The notes beneath the pieces are model-generated. The model ran no database searches, was not told the DNA's origin, and saw only the letters and a list, made by a program, of their open reading frames with translations. 64,000 nucleotides of DNA from Streptomyces lavendofoliae. Its GTDB lineage: Bacteria > Actinomycetota > Actinomycetes > Streptomycetales > Streptomycetaceae. A program made the position numbers and the translations under genes. Numbering within the stretch: the stretch's first letter is position 1; each line of letters begins with the position of its first letter. Of the stretch, positions 1-8,484 are shown in pieces. The DNA lies in assembly GCF_014649735.1 (NCBI RefSeq), contig NZ_BMTP01000006.1:248001-312000 (forward strand), read 5' to 3'.

Positions 1-334
1 GGCGGCTGCGGGCCTCGGCCGTGAGGTGCAGGTGCGCGACGCGCTTGTCCGCCGGGTCCCGGCGGCGCTCCAGCATGCCGCCGGCGGTCATCTGCGAGAC
101 CAGGGCGCTCACGTTGTTGGGCTTCATCAGCAGGACGTCGGCGGCCTCGCGCACGGTGATCCCGTCCCGCTCCCCCACCAGCCGCAGCAGGGCGAGCTGC
201 CCCTCGGGCGGCCTGGGGTGCGGGAAGTCCTGGGCGAGGCGCCGGTCGAGGGCCCGCTGGAGCACGGGCAGGACGGCGGCGAGCCGGGCGGCGACGTCGC
301 CGGTGTCCTGCGCGGACGTGTCGGAGGCGGGCAT
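1..334 (-). CDS. MarR-family transcriptional regulator (C-terminal end outside window)
   Basis: The reading frame starts at the ATG at 334 and runs off the left edge, so about 111 N-terminal residues are visible. They contain a winged helix-turn-helix: a DGITVREAADVLL helix, a recognition-helix stretch around KPNNVSALVSQMTAGG, then a wing with RRRDPADKRVAHLHLT, the usual MarR D-x-R-x3 pattern. MarR proteins are dimeric repressors, often relieved by small ligands. The 61-bp gap to the sugar permease stop codon holds two overlapping palindromes that could be its own operator. The ligand cannot be inferred, and no antiporter or enzyme target is visible on this side. Confidence 0.9.
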   Translation of the reverse strand, partial: MPASDTSAQDTGDVAARLAAVLPVLQRALDRRLAQDFPHPRPPEGQLALLRLVGERDGITVREAADVLLMKPNNVSALVSQMTAGGMLERRRDPADKRVAHLHLTAEARSR

Positions 335-345
335 GCCGGCAAGCT

Positions 346-378
346 TAGGTACGTCTACATACCTATGTCAACATAGGT
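346..378. promoter_or_regulatory. overlapping palindromes upstream of the MarR gene
   Basis: ACCTATGT (361-368) and ACATAGGT (371-378) form a perfect 8-bp inverted repeat with a 2-bp spacer. TAGGTA (346-351) and TACCTA (360-365) form a second, interleaved repeat. The stretch is AT-rich against a very GC-rich background and lies just upstream of the MarR start at 334. This fits an autoregulatory MarR operator. That is inferred from position and symmetry only. Confidence 0.6.
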
Positions 379-395
379 ACCTGGCGGACATGGCG

Positions 396-1664
396 TCAGA
401 CCCGGCCGTGGGCCTTCTGCGCCCGTCGCGACAGGGAGTCGATGACCACCGCCACCAGCAGCACCCCGCCCGTGATCATGAACTGCACGGATGCCTGGAT
501 GCCCAGCAGCGCGACGCCCGAGGCGATCGACTGGATGACCAGGACCCCGAGCAGCGCGGACCAGACCCTGCCGCGGCCGCCGAACAGGCTGGTGCCGCCG
601 ATGACCGCCGCCGCGATCACGTTCATCAGCAGGTTGCCGCCGCCGGAGGACTGGCCGGCCGAGGTGACCCGGGACGCCAGGAACAGCCCGCCGACCGCGG
701 CCATCGTGCCCGAGACCGCGAACACCGAGATCCGCACCCACACCACTCCCAGGCCGGCCCGCCGGGCGGCGTCCACGCCACCGCCGATCGCGAAGATCAT
801 GCGCCCGTAGGTGGTTCGCCGCAGGACGTGGTCCAGGCCCACCAGGACGACGATGAACAGCAGCAGGGCGAGCGGCAGGCCCTGGAACCGGTTGAGCACG
901 AACGCGGTGGCGAAGGCCGCCGCGCCGAGGACGGCGGTGCGCACGGCGATCCCGCCCCGCGACCGGGACGGCACTCCCGCCGCGACGCGGCGCCGGGCGT
1001 CGCGCAGGGAGACGAGGAGATAGCCGGCCGTGCCGAGCGCCGCCACCCCGTAGGCGACCGACACGTCGTGGAAGTAGTGGCCGGTGAGCATCGCCACCAG
1101 GCCCTCGTCGTCGAGGTTGATGGTGCCGCTCGTGCCCAGGACGTACAGCATCAGGCCGTTCCAGCCCAGCAGCCCGGCCAGGGTGACCACGAACGCCGGC
1201 ACGCCGACCCGTGCGAAGAAGAACCCGTGCAGGGCCCCGATGGCCGCCCCCATGACCACGGCGAGCAGCACGGCGAGGCCCTCCGGCATGCCGTGGTGGA
1301 CGTTCAGCACGGCGAAGACGGCCGCCGCGAGGCCGCTGACCGAACCCACCGACAGGTCGATCTCCCCGACCAGCAGGACGAAGACCACTCCCACGGCGAT
1401 CAGCCCGGTGCCGACGATGTCCACGCTCAGGTTGGACAGGTTGCGGGGCGAGAGGAAGCTGTCGTCGAGGGCCACGAAGACGAGCCAGATCGACACCAGG
1501 CTCAGCAGGACCGGCAGCGAGCCGAGCTCACCGCTGCGCAGGCTCTCCCCGAACGTCCGCAGGTGCGGCGCCCGAGCGCCACCGCCACTCCCGTCACCGG
1601 CGCCTCTGCGGTCGCCGGCACCGCCCCCGCCACCACGGTCACGGGCGTCACCGCGGCCGCTCAT
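396..1664 (-). CDS. sugar ABC transporter permease (ribose/xylose/fructose class)
   Basis: A 422-residue integral membrane protein of the BPD_transp_2 family (RbsC/XylH/FrcC). A Gly/Arg-rich cytoplasmic tail of about 45 residues precedes roughly ten hydrophobic segments. The VGEIDLSVGSVSGL stretch, typical of this permease class, is visible near residue 110, and GGTSLFGGRG lies near the C terminus. It should form the channel of a carbohydrate importer with the ATPase and binding protein encoded upstream. The ATG at 1664 overlaps the ATPase stop in an ATGA junction, so the two are probably translationally coupled. The substrate is unknown; pentoses, fructose or another monosaccharide are all possible. 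Confidence 0.92.
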   Translation of the reverse strand: MSGRGDARDRGGGGGAGDRRGAGDGSGGGARAPHLRTFGESLRSGELGSLPVLLSLVSIWLVFVALDDSFLSPRNLSNLSVDIVGTGLIAVGVVFVLLVGEIDLSVGSVSGLAAAVFAVLNVHHGMPEGLAVLLAVVMGAAIGALHGFFFARVGVPAFVVTLAGLLGWNGLMLYVLGTSGTINLDDEGLVAMLTGHYFHDVSVAYGVAALGTAGYLLVSLRDARRRVAAGVPSRSRGGIAVRTAVLGAAAFATAFVLNRFQGLPLALLLFIVVLVGLDHVLRRTTYGRMIFAIGGGVDAARRAGLGVVWVRISVFAVSGTMAAVGGLFLASRVTSAGQSSGGGNLLMNVIAAAVIGGTSLFGGRGRVWSALLGVLVIQSIASGVALLGIQASVQFMITGGVLLVAVVIDSLSRRAQKAHGRV

Positions 1665-2440
1665 CAGCCCGCCTCCCACTCGTGGGTGCCCCGCCGGGAG
1701 ACGGCGTTGTCGGTGGCCCCGGTGATGGAGGAGATGATCTGCTCGTGGGAGGTCGTCGTCACGTCGAAGAACCCGTTGTTGCGGCCGAGGCGGAGGACCG
1801 CGATCCAGTCCGCGACGGCCTTGACGTCCCCCATGTTGTGGCTGATGAGCAGGACGCCCAGACCCCGTTCGCGCAACCGGTCGACGAGGTCGAGGACCTG
1901 CGCGGTCTGCTCGATGCCCAGCGCCGCGGTCGGCTCGTCGAGCAGGACGAGGCGCGGCTCGCCCAGCAGGGAGCGGGAGATGGCGACGGTCTGCCGCTGG
2001 CCGCCGGACAGCGAGGCGACGGGGACGCGCACGCTGGGCATCCGGATGGAGAAGGTGTCGAGCAGGCCGAGGGTGCGGCGCTCCATCTCCACCTCGTCCA
2101 GGACGCCGATCCGGTGGATCTCCCGGCCCAGGAAGAGGTTCCCCACGACGTCGAGGTTGTCGCACAGCGCCAGGTCCTGGTAGACGGTCGCGATGCCGAG
2201 CGCCTGCGCGTCGTGCGGCCGGGCGATGTGGACGGGGTGCCCGTCCCAGGCGATGACACCGCGATCGGCCGGGTCCACCCCTGCGACGACCTTGACGAGG
2301 GTGGACTTGCCGGCTCCGTTGTCACCCACCAGCGCGACGACCTCCCCGGCCCGGACCTCCAGGTCGATGCCGGCGAGCGCCCGCACCGCGCCGAACCGCT
2401 TGGAGATGCCCTTCAGCGCCAGCAGGGGCGGTGCAGCCAT
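1664..2440 (-). CDS. sugar ABC transporter ATP-binding protein
   Basis: A 258-residue single ABC domain with Walker A GDNGAGKST, Q-loop VYQDLALCDN, signature LSGGQRQ, Walker B LVLLDEPTAALG and H-loop LLISHN. Most ribose-class importers (RbsA, XylG, AraG) carry two fused ABC domains in about 500 residues. A single-domain version resembles FrcA-type transporters, so it probably acts as a homodimer. The ATG at 2440 has an AGGA sequence about ten bases upstream; an in-frame GTG at 2449 is an alternative. It sits between the binding-protein and permease genes in one operon. Confidence 0.92.
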   Translation of the reverse strand: MAAPPLLALKGISKRFGAVRALAGIDLEVRAGEVVALVGDNGAGKSTLVKVVAGVDPADRGVIAWDGHPVHIARPHDAQALGIATVYQDLALCDNLDVVGNLFLGREIHRIGVLDEVEMERRTLGLLDTFSIRMPSVRVPVASLSGGQRQTVAISRSLLGEPRLVLLDEPTAALGIEQTAQVLDLVDRLRERGLGVLLISHNMGDVKAVADWIAVLRLGRNNGFFDVTTTSHEQIISSITGATDNAVSRRGTHEWEAG

Positions 2441-2452
2441 GTGAACCACGTC

Positions 2453-3589
2453 CTAGGGGGTCAGGCCGGCCCGTTCGCAGTCGGCGGCGAACTTGGGGAC
2501 ACAGATCTGTTCGACCGTGTACATCCCGTCCGCGATGACGGTGTCCTCGATGTCGGCGGCCGTCACGGCGATCGGTGTGAGCAGCACGGAAGGGATGTCG
2601 CGGGTGGTGGGACTGTCCACCGTGCCGGTGGCGACGCGGTTTGGCGCCTGGCCCCGGACGAGCGCGACGGCCATCTCCGCTGCCGCGCGGGCCTCCAGGC
2701 GGAACGGCTTGTAGACGCTCATGTACTGGTCGCCCGCGACGATCCGCTGGATTCCCGCGAGCTCCGCGTCCTGCCCGGTCACCGGCGGCAGCGGCCGGAT
2801 CCCGGCCGACTTCAGGGCCGAGACGACCCCGGCGGCGAGGCCGTCGTTCGCGGAGTACACCCCGTCGATGTTGTCGGCGCCCAGGGAGGCGATGGCACCG
2901 GACATGTTGATGTGGGCGTTCACCGGGCGCCACTCGGCCGTGTCGTACGCCTTCCCGATGGTGACCTTGCCCCGGAGGGGGGCGAGCGCGCCCTTCTTGA
3001 ACGACGCCGAGTTCGGGTCGGTGGCGGCACCGTTCATCATCACGATCTGCCCGCCCCGGGCGTCGTCGCCGAGGGCGCGCAGCAGCGCCTCGCCCTGGAG
3101 CCGCCCGACCTGCTCGCCGTCGAAGGAGACGTACGCGGAGACCGGGCCCTCCACGAGCCGGTCGTAGGCGACGACCTCGATGCCCGCCTCCCTCGCCCGT
3201 TCGACCGACGAGCGCAGCGACCGGGAGTCCACGGCGTCCAGGACCAGCACCCGGACCCCTTTGGTGATCATCGCGTCGACCTGCTGCTGCTGGGTCGCCA
3301 CATCGGCCTGGGCACTGGCGAACTCCACCCGGCACTCGCGGCACAGCTCGGCGATCCGCCGCTCGATCAGGGGCCGGTCGAAGGTGTCGAAACGGTCGGT
3401 GTTGTCGGGGAGCAGCAGCCCGATCGACCGGCCGTCCCGGGCGACCCGCGTACCCGGCTCGCGTACTTCGGCGGCGTTCCCGCAGGCGGTGAGCCCGGCG
3501 GTGAGGGCCAGCCCGGCCGCCGCGAGGGCCGCGGGCACGGCCCGGCGACGGCGCCGCTCTCGCCTCCGGATCCGGTGCGGCTTGTCCAT
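2453..3589 (-). CDS. sugar ABC transporter substrate-binding lipoprotein
   Basis: A 378-residue periplasmic-binding-protein type 1 (XylF/RbsB-like) lipoprotein. An Arg-rich n-region and a hydrophobic stretch end in a lipobox ending LTACGN, with the acylated Cys near residue 34. The mature part keeps family landmarks such as VLDAVDSRSLRSSVERAREAG, an SANDGLAAG hinge segment and VTGQDAE. It should capture an extracellular sugar for the permease and ATPase downstream. The ATG at 3589 was chosen because it begins the signal peptide; upstream in-frame starts would only add tail. It starts 10 bases after the stop codon of the SpoIIE-type phosphatase, so they are probably co-transcribed. Confidence 0.93.
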   Translation of the reverse strand: MDKPHRIRRRERRRRRAVPAALAAAGLALTAGLTACGNAAEVREPGTRVARDGRSIGLLLPDNTDRFDTFDRPLIERRIAELCRECRVEFASAQADVATQQQQVDAMITKGVRVLVLDAVDSRSLRSSVERAREAGIEVVAYDRLVEGPVSAYVSFDGEQVGRLQGEALLRALGDDARGGQIVMMNGAATDPNSASFKKGALAPLRGKVTIGKAYDTAEWRPVNAHINMSGAIASLGADNIDGVYSANDGLAAGVVSALKSAGIRPLPPVTGQDAELAGIQRIVAGDQYMSVYKPFRLEARAAAEMAVALVRGQAPNRVATGTVDSPTTRDIPSVLLTPIAVTAADIEDTVIADGMYTVEQICVPKFAADCERAGLTP

Positions 3590-3599
3590 CGCGCTCACC

Positions 3600-6008
3600 T
3601 CACTCGTCCCTCCGCCCTCCGCCGCTCCGCTCACGCGGCGACAGGGCGACCTCGCACCACACCTGCTTGCCGCCGCCGAGCGGCACGGAGCCCCAGGCCG
3701 TCGACATCGCCTCGACGAGCAGGAGCCCCCGGCCGCCGGTGGCCTCCCAGTCCATGCCGGCGGACTTGACGGGGGCGCGGGGCGAGGCGTCGTTCACGGC
3801 GACGCGCAGCCGGTCCGCCGTCAGGGTCAGGTCGAGCCTCACCTCCCCCTGGGTGTGCGCGACGGCGTTCGTCACCAGTTCGGAGACCACCAGCAGCGCC
3901 ACGTCCACCTCCTCGGTCACCCCCCAGGCGCGCAGGGTGCGGGCCGTGAAGCGCCGGGCGTGCATGACGGCGTCGGGCAGCCGCCACACCGCCCAGCGGG
4001 CGCGTAGCGGGCGGACCCGTGTCCCGTCGTAGCGCAGCAGCAGCACCGCCACGTCGTCGTCGCGCCGGCGGGTGCCCGCGACGAGTTCGTCGGCGACGCG
4101 CCCGGGATCGGCCGGGTCGGCCCCGCGCAGGACGCGGCAGACGGCGCGCATCCCGTCCTCCAGGGTCAGGCTCGCCGACTCCACCAGCCCGTCGGTGAGC
4201 AGCGCGATGAGCGCCCCGGGGGCGAGCCCGGCCTCGGTCAGCGGGAACTCGGCGTCCGCCATGACGCCCAGCGGGGGGCCGCCCTCGACCTCGATCGCCT
4301 CCGTGGTGCCGTCCGGCAGGCGCAGCAGCGGCGGCAGGTGCCCGGCCCGGACGATCCAGGCCAGACCCTCCTCCATGTCGAGGTCGACGTAGCAGCAGGT
4401 GGCGAAGAGGTCGGTCTCCATGCCGACGAGGAGCCGGTTGGCGTGGGCCACGACGACGTCGGGCGGGTGGCCCTCGACCGCGTAGGCGCGGATCGCGGTA
4501 CGCATCTGTCCCATGATCGTGGCGGCGCCGGCGCTGTGCCCCTGGACGTCGCCGATGACCAGTGCCACGTGCCCGTCGGCGAGCGGGATGACGTCGTACC
4601 AGTCACCGCCCACCTCCAGGCCGACCGTCGCCGGCAGGTAACGGGCGACGGCCTCCCCGCCGTGCAGTTGGGGGAGCTTGCGGGGCAGGAGGCTGCGCTG
4701 GAGCATCGTGGCGAGTTCGTGCCCGGCGTTCAGGGCGTGGGCGCGGGTGAGGGCCTGGCCCACCAGGCCGGCGGTCGCCGTGAGCAGGGAGCGCTCCTCG
4801 GGGCCGAAGCGGTGCTCGCCGTCCCAGCCGACGAGGCACACGCCGACCATCCGGCCCTCCGCCGGCAGCGGCAGGACGGCGAGGCCGCCGGGTCCGATGC
4901 CGGCGAGGCCGGGTTCGAGGGGGGTGCCCGGCGGCCACAGGGCCACATGGCCCTCGCGCAGGGCGCCCTCCAGGGTGGGCAGCGTGTGGCAGGACGCGTC
5001 GGGCCACTCCGAGCGCCACTCGGAGCGCCACACCCCGGGCCAGGCGTCGGGGTCCGGCGGGTCGAGCAGCGTGACGACGAGCCGGTCGCCCTCCAGTTCG
5101 GCGACCGCGACGCGGCTGGCGGCGAGCGGGGCGCGCAAGGACTCGACGACCACCCTGCTGACGTCGCGGATGGTCGTGGCGCCGGCCAGCGCGGCGGACA
5201 GCCGCTGCACCAGGGACACCTCGTCGGGGGTGGGGCGCAGGTAGGAGGCGTCGCCCACCACTCCGAGGACGCGCTCGGGCCGTCCGTCGGCCGCCGGCAG
5301 GACGCGGCAGCGCAGCCCCAGCCAGCGCAGCTCGCCGCCCGGCCGGCGGACGCGGAACGCCAGCTGCCGGGGACCGGCCGCCCGGTCGGGTTCGACGATC
5401 GACATGAGCGCCGGGACGTCGTCCGGGACGGCGCACTCCAGGAGGGTCGTGACATGTCCGTCGAAGTCCGCGGGGGCCACCCCGAGGAGGTGCAGCACCT
5501 GCCCGTCCACGTCCATGCGGCCGGTCCGCAGGGTCAGCGCGAAGGTGCCGCCCCGCAGCGGCAGCAGGGCGGGGCCGGGTGAGCCGGTGTCGACGGGCGG
5601 GGCGATCCGGGCGGCGGCGGCCTCCAGGCCGGCCGCCGCCTGGTCGGCGTACAGCTCCAGGAAGGCCCGCTGATCGGCGTCGAAGCCGTCGCCGTCCTTG
5701 CGGACCACGAGCAGGCAGCCCAGCAGGAGCGGGTCGCCGCCCAGCGGGAGCGCGCCCAGCGACACCGGGCCGGCCGTCCCGTCGGGGGCGAGCTCTTCGG
5801 AGGTCAGCCACAGCGGGCGGCCCGCTCGGCAGGCGTCGGCCACCGCCGAGCGCCCGGAGAGGGCGTACGCCGGTGGCAGGTCGTACCGGCCGCGGGAGTC
5901 CCCGGCGACCTCGGCGAGCCGCAGCTCGTCGATGTCGTCGGACGGCACGTAGACAGCGGCGAACTCCACCCCGCAGGTCGCGAAGATCTGCCCGCTCAAG
6001 GGGTGCAC
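3600..6008 (-). CDS. multidomain PP2C (SpoIIE/RsbU-type) phosphatase with GAF, PAS and HATPase domains
   Basis: An 802-residue cytoplasmic signalling protein. Approximate order: GAF (1-115), PAS-like (145-265), second GAF (275-425), SpoIIE/PP2C phosphatase (440-650) and an RsbW-like histidine-kinase-type ATPase (665-795). The PP2C metal motifs are present: GGDWYD near 466, IGDVQGH near 485, LLTDGLVE and RDDDVAVLLLR. The ATPase has an N-box SELVTNAVAHT near 710 and TGGRGLLLVEAMS. Such proteins regulate anti-anti-sigma factors by dephosphorylation and kinase activity. The GTG at 6008 has GGAGG only 2 bases upstream, and the first GAF looks short at its N terminus, so the start is uncertain. The link to a sugar-uptake operon is unusual. 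Confidence 0.92.
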   Translation of the reverse strand: MHPLSGQIFATCGVEFAAVYVPSDDIDELRLAEVAGDSRGRYDLPPAYALSGRSAVADACRAGRPLWLTSEELAPDGTAGPVSLGALPLGGDPLLLGCLLVVRKDGDGFDADQRAFLELYADQAAAGLEAAAARIAPPVDTGSPGPALLPLRGGTFALTLRTGRMDVDGQVLHLLGVAPADFDGHVTTLLECAVPDDVPALMSIVEPDRAAGPRQLAFRVRRPGGELRWLGLRCRVLPAADGRPERVLGVVGDASYLRPTPDEVSLVQRLSAALAGATTIRDVSRVVVESLRAPLAASRVAVAELEGDRLVVTLLDPPDPDAWPGVWRSEWRSEWPDASCHTLPTLEGALREGHVALWPPGTPLEPGLAGIGPGGLAVLPLPAEGRMVGVCLVGWDGEHRFGPEERSLLTATAGLVGQALTRAHALNAGHELATMLQRSLLPRKLPQLHGGEAVARYLPATVGLEVGGDWYDVIPLADGHVALVIGDVQGHSAGAATIMGQMRTAIRAYAVEGHPPDVVVAHANRLLVGMETDLFATCCYVDLDMEEGLAWIVRAGHLPPLLRLPDGTTEAIEVEGGPPLGVMADAEFPLTEAGLAPGALIALLTDGLVESASLTLEDGMRAVCRVLRGADPADPGRVADELVAGTRRRDDDVAVLLLRYDGTRVRPLRARWAVWRLPDAVMHARRFTARTLRAWGVTEEVDVALLVVSELVTNAVAHTQGEVRLDLTLTADRLRVAVNDASPRAPVKSAGMDWEATGGRGLLLVEAMSTAWGSVPLGGGKQVWCEVALSPRERSGGGRRDE

Positions 6009-6099
6009 CGCCTCCGTACCCGGGAAGTCATCAGCGTGCGGCGCCGTCCGTCGCCTCTTCCATGCTGCGCTTCCCGGGTACCTGCAGCCAGTCAGCCCG

Positions 6100-6507
6100 T
6101 CATCCGGCCGCGGGGAACCTGTCGGCGCGGACGTGCGGCATCGGGCTGCTGCAGACCCGGTAGGGGTCGCCGGCCGGGCGGGCGGCCGCGGTGACGCGTA
6201 CGGTCAGCGGTCCCGCCCACTCGTAGCCGCGGCTCTCGCCGTGGCGGGCCAGGGCGTCGGTAAGGGCCTGCCCAACGTCCCCGCCGCCGTGCCGCAGCAG
6301 CTGGTCGTGGACGCCGGCCGCCAGCTCGACCTCGTACGCGTTCGGCACGACCACTCTGGTCCCGCTGCACACCACGGCGTGCTCGTCGCACTCGCGGCGC
6401 AGCGCGTCCAGCAGCTCGACCGGCTCGTGCCGGACCACCTTGGAGACCAGGGCGCTCTGCCAGCGCTCCAGGGCCCGTTCCCAGCGTGTCAGGGTTCCCT
6501 TCGCCAT
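6100..6507 (-). CDS. stand-alone DUF3662 (FhaA N-terminal-like) protein
   Basis: A 135-residue protein matching the N-terminal DUF3662 domain of actinobacterial FhaA: a WERALERWQSALVSKVVRHEPVEL start, the VVVPNAYEVELA strand and ESRGYEWAGPLTVRVT near the end. In FhaA this domain precedes an FHA phosphothreonine-binding domain at the end of a long linker. Here the protein stops right after DUF3662 and no FHA domain follows in any nearby frame. It lies between the SpoIIE-type phosphatase gene and a micro-ORF on the same strand. Function is unknown; the domain's role even in FhaA is unclear. Confidence 0.8.
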   Translation of the reverse strand: MAKGTLTRWERALERWQSALVSKVVRHEPVELLDALRRECDEHAVVCSGTRVVVPNAYEVELAAGVHDQLLRHGGGDVGQALTDALARHGESRGYEWAGPLTVRVTAAARPAGDPYRVCSSPMPHVRADRFPAAG

Positions 6508-6535
6508 GTGCCCGCTCGCCCTCCTCGCCAGGTCG

Positions 6536-6682
6536 TCACCGCCGTCCGCGCAGCCGGCCCAGCAGTTGGCGGGCCTGGGCGCGCTTGCGCGGGTCGGCGG
6601 CGGCGCGGCGCGCCGAGGTCATCGCCCGCTGTCCCTGCGGACTGCGGGTGAACTGCTTGATGCGTGTGATGAGTCCGGACAT
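6536..6682 (-). CDS. 48-residue basic micro-protein
   Basis: A short frame with ATG at 6682 and TGA at 6536-6538, encoding 48 residues beginning MSGLITRIKQFTRSPQGQRA and ending GRLRGRR. A strong GGAGGAGG Shine-Dalgarno sequence sits at good distance before the ATG. The protein is very basic (about a quarter Arg/Lys) and looks largely helical and amphipathic. It is not membrane spanning and has no recognised domain. The same-strand DUF3662 gene begins 28 bases further on, so the two may be co-transcribed. Nucleic-acid binding is possible from charge alone, but this is a guess. Confidence 0.7.
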   Translation of the reverse strand: MSGLITRIKQFTRSPQGQRAMTSARRAAADPRKRAQARQLLGRLRGRR

Positions 6683-6712
6683 GGAACCTCCTCCAGAGTG
6701 CCTAGGTCACGC

Positions 6713-7588
6713 CTACCCGGTCGCACCCCGACGATGTGTCGCCGGGCACATCAGGTCCCGCATGGTCTCGGCGGCGCGTACGGCGGCATCGGCGCAGCAG
6801 TTGTTGAACAGCACGTGCACCTGTGCGGCCCGGTCGGCCAGGGAGTGGAGCCGGGGGCGCCACTCCATCAGTTCGTCCGGCTCGTACGTGTGCCGGAACC
6901 GGTCCTCCTTCGTGCCGGTGCCCCAGGCGTCGCTGCGCCCGTGGAACCGGACCACCGCGAGGTCGCCGGAGGTGACCGGGGTGAGCGGGGGTATCGACGT
7001 GGGCAGGTCCTGGGCCATGTCCACGGCCACGGCCGCCGCGTCCAGGTCGGCGAGCAGGGCGGCGGTGCGGTCCCGCCGGGCCTCCCGCCACCAGTCGGGA
7101 TGCCGGAACTCGACGGCCACGGGCCAGCCCTCGGCGCGCCGCCTGGTGCGGTGCAGGGCCGCCTCGGCCCGGGCGCCGGGGGCGAACCAGGGCGGGAACT
7201 GGAACAGCAGGGTGCCCAGGCGGTCGGCCTCCCGCAGGGGCCGCAGCGCCTCGCTGAAACGGTGCCAGATCTCGTCCAGGAGGCCGGGGTCACCGGTGTC
7301 GCGGTCGCGCAGGTCGGCGGGGAGGGTGGCCGTCCGGGTGGGGTGGCCGGTCAGCAGGGAGAACGCCTTGACGTCGAAGCGGAAGCCCGCGGGCGTGCGT
7401 TCGGCCCACAGGAGGCTGTTGCGCGCGCTGGGGAGGGCGTAGTACGTGGCGTCGACCTCCACCACGGGGAAGCGTTCGGCGTAGTGCCGCAGCCGCCCCT
7501 CGGCGTCGCGTCGCCCCGGCGGGTACCACCCGCTGCCCACAAGTGCCTTGTCCGTCCAGGAACATGTACCGATCAGGATGTCGCCCAT
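6713..7588 (-). CDS. DUF72 (YecE-like) TIM-barrel protein
   Basis: A 291-residue protein of the DUF72/YecE family: N-terminal ILIGTCSWTDKALVGSGWYPPG, VVEVDATYYALPS, FRFDVKAFSLLTGHPTR, TLLFQFPPWF and VAVEFRHPDWW, then a C-terminal VLFNNCCADAAVRAAETM. DUF72 proteins fold as TIM barrels; their biochemical role is not established. The start ATG at 7588 begins the conserved first strand. It is divergent from the N-formylglutamate amidohydrolase gene, leaving about 50 bases for promoters on both sides. Confidence 0.93.
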   Translation of the reverse strand: MGDILIGTCSWTDKALVGSGWYPPGRRDAEGRLRHYAERFPVVEVDATYYALPSARNSLLWAERTPAGFRFDVKAFSLLTGHPTRTATLPADLRDRDTGDPGLLDEIWHRFSEALRPLREADRLGTLLFQFPPWFAPGARAEAALHRTRRRAEGWPVAVEFRHPDWWREARRDRTAALLADLDAAAVAVDMAQDLPTSIPPLTPVTSGDLAVVRFHGRSDAWGTGTKEDRFRHTYEPDELMEWRPRLHSLADRAAQVHVLFNNCCADAAVRAAETMRDLMCPATHRRGATG

Positions 7589-7641
7589 GCCGTCCGCCTA
7601 CCCCCGGACGGGCTTCCGCCACGACGCCAGCGAGGAACCGA

Positions 7642-8442
7642 ATGACCGACGCCGACGACTCGGCCGCCTTCATGCTCCACCCGGGCGCGCCCCGATCCCC
7701 CGTGATCCTCCATGTCCCCCACTCCTCGCGGGTGGTGCCGGCCGCCGTCCGGGCGGGGATCGTCCTGGACGACCGCGCGCTGGAGGCGGAGCTGGACCAC
7801 ATCACCGACGCGTACACGGAGCGGATCGCCGGCGAGGCGGCGCGGGTGGCACCGGTGCGGCCCTGGCGGTTCGTCAACCGGCTGTCCCGCCTGGTCGTCG
7901 ACCCCGAGCGCTTCCCCGACGAGCGCGAGGAGATGCTGGCGGTGGGCATGGGCGCGGTGTACCGCCGCACCACTCACCGCCAGGAGCTGCGCCCGGCGGA
8001 CGCCGACGTCCGGCCGCTGATCGAGCGTTACTTCCACCCGTACGCGGAGGCCATGACGGCGGCGGTGGCCGGCCGGCTGGAGGCGACCGGGCGGGCCGTG
8101 GTCGTCGACGTCCACTCGTACCCGGAGAAGGCACTGCCGTACGAGCTCCACGGTGACGGGCCCCGTCCGCCGATCTGCCTGGGCACCGATTCCTTCCACA
8201 CGCCCGGCCCGCTGCTCGACGCGGCGCGGCGGGCGTTCGCGGACTTCGGCACGGCGCTGGACAGTCCGTTCGCCGGGACGTACGTGCCGCTGCGGTACTA
8301 CGGGCGGGACGCGCGCGTGGGCGCCCTCATGGTGGAGATCCGGCGCGACCTGTACGTCGACGAGCGGGGCGCCCCCCGCGCCGAGAGGGTCGACGCGCTC
8401 GCGGGGGCGCTGGCCGATCTCGTGGAGCGGCTCTCTTCCTGA
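7642..8442 (+). CDS. N-formylglutamate amidohydrolase family protein
   Basis: A 266-residue zinc-amidohydrolase-like protein. Family landmarks are VILHVPHSSRVVP near the N terminus, LDHITDAYTERIAG, NRLSRLVVDPERFPDEREEM, VVVDVHSYPEKALPYEL and a C-terminal VGALMVEIRRDLYVDE. HutG-type enzymes hydrolyse N-formylglutamate at the end of histidine degradation, but no other hut genes are nearby, so the natural substrate is uncertain. The ATG at 7642 follows a GAGGA Shine-Dalgarno sequence; earlier in-frame starts would precede it. It is convergent with the MarR gene at 8485-9000. Confidence 0.88.
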   Translation: MTDADDSAAFMLHPGAPRSPVILHVPHSSRVVPAAVRAGIVLDDRALEAELDHITDAYTERIAGEAARVAPVRPWRFVNRLSRLVVDPERFPDEREEMLAVGMGAVYRRTTHRQELRPADADVRPLIERYFHPYAEAMTAAVAGRLEATGRAVVVDVHSYPEKALPYELHGDGPRPPICLGTDSFHTPGPLLDAARRAFADFGTALDSPFAGTYVPLRYYGRDARVGALMVEIRRDLYVDERGAPRAERVDALAGALADLVERLSS

Positions 8443-8484
8443 GCGGGCCGGCCACGAGTCCTGTCGCGGCGACCCCGTGACCGC

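Noticed and set aside
21..2183. Very long plus-strand open frame (720 codons) opposite the sugar transporter genes
   Set aside because: It is composition-driven antisense reading. The minus strand has clear ABC permease and ATPase motifs, and the plus frame has only Arg/Pro-rich low-complexity sequence.
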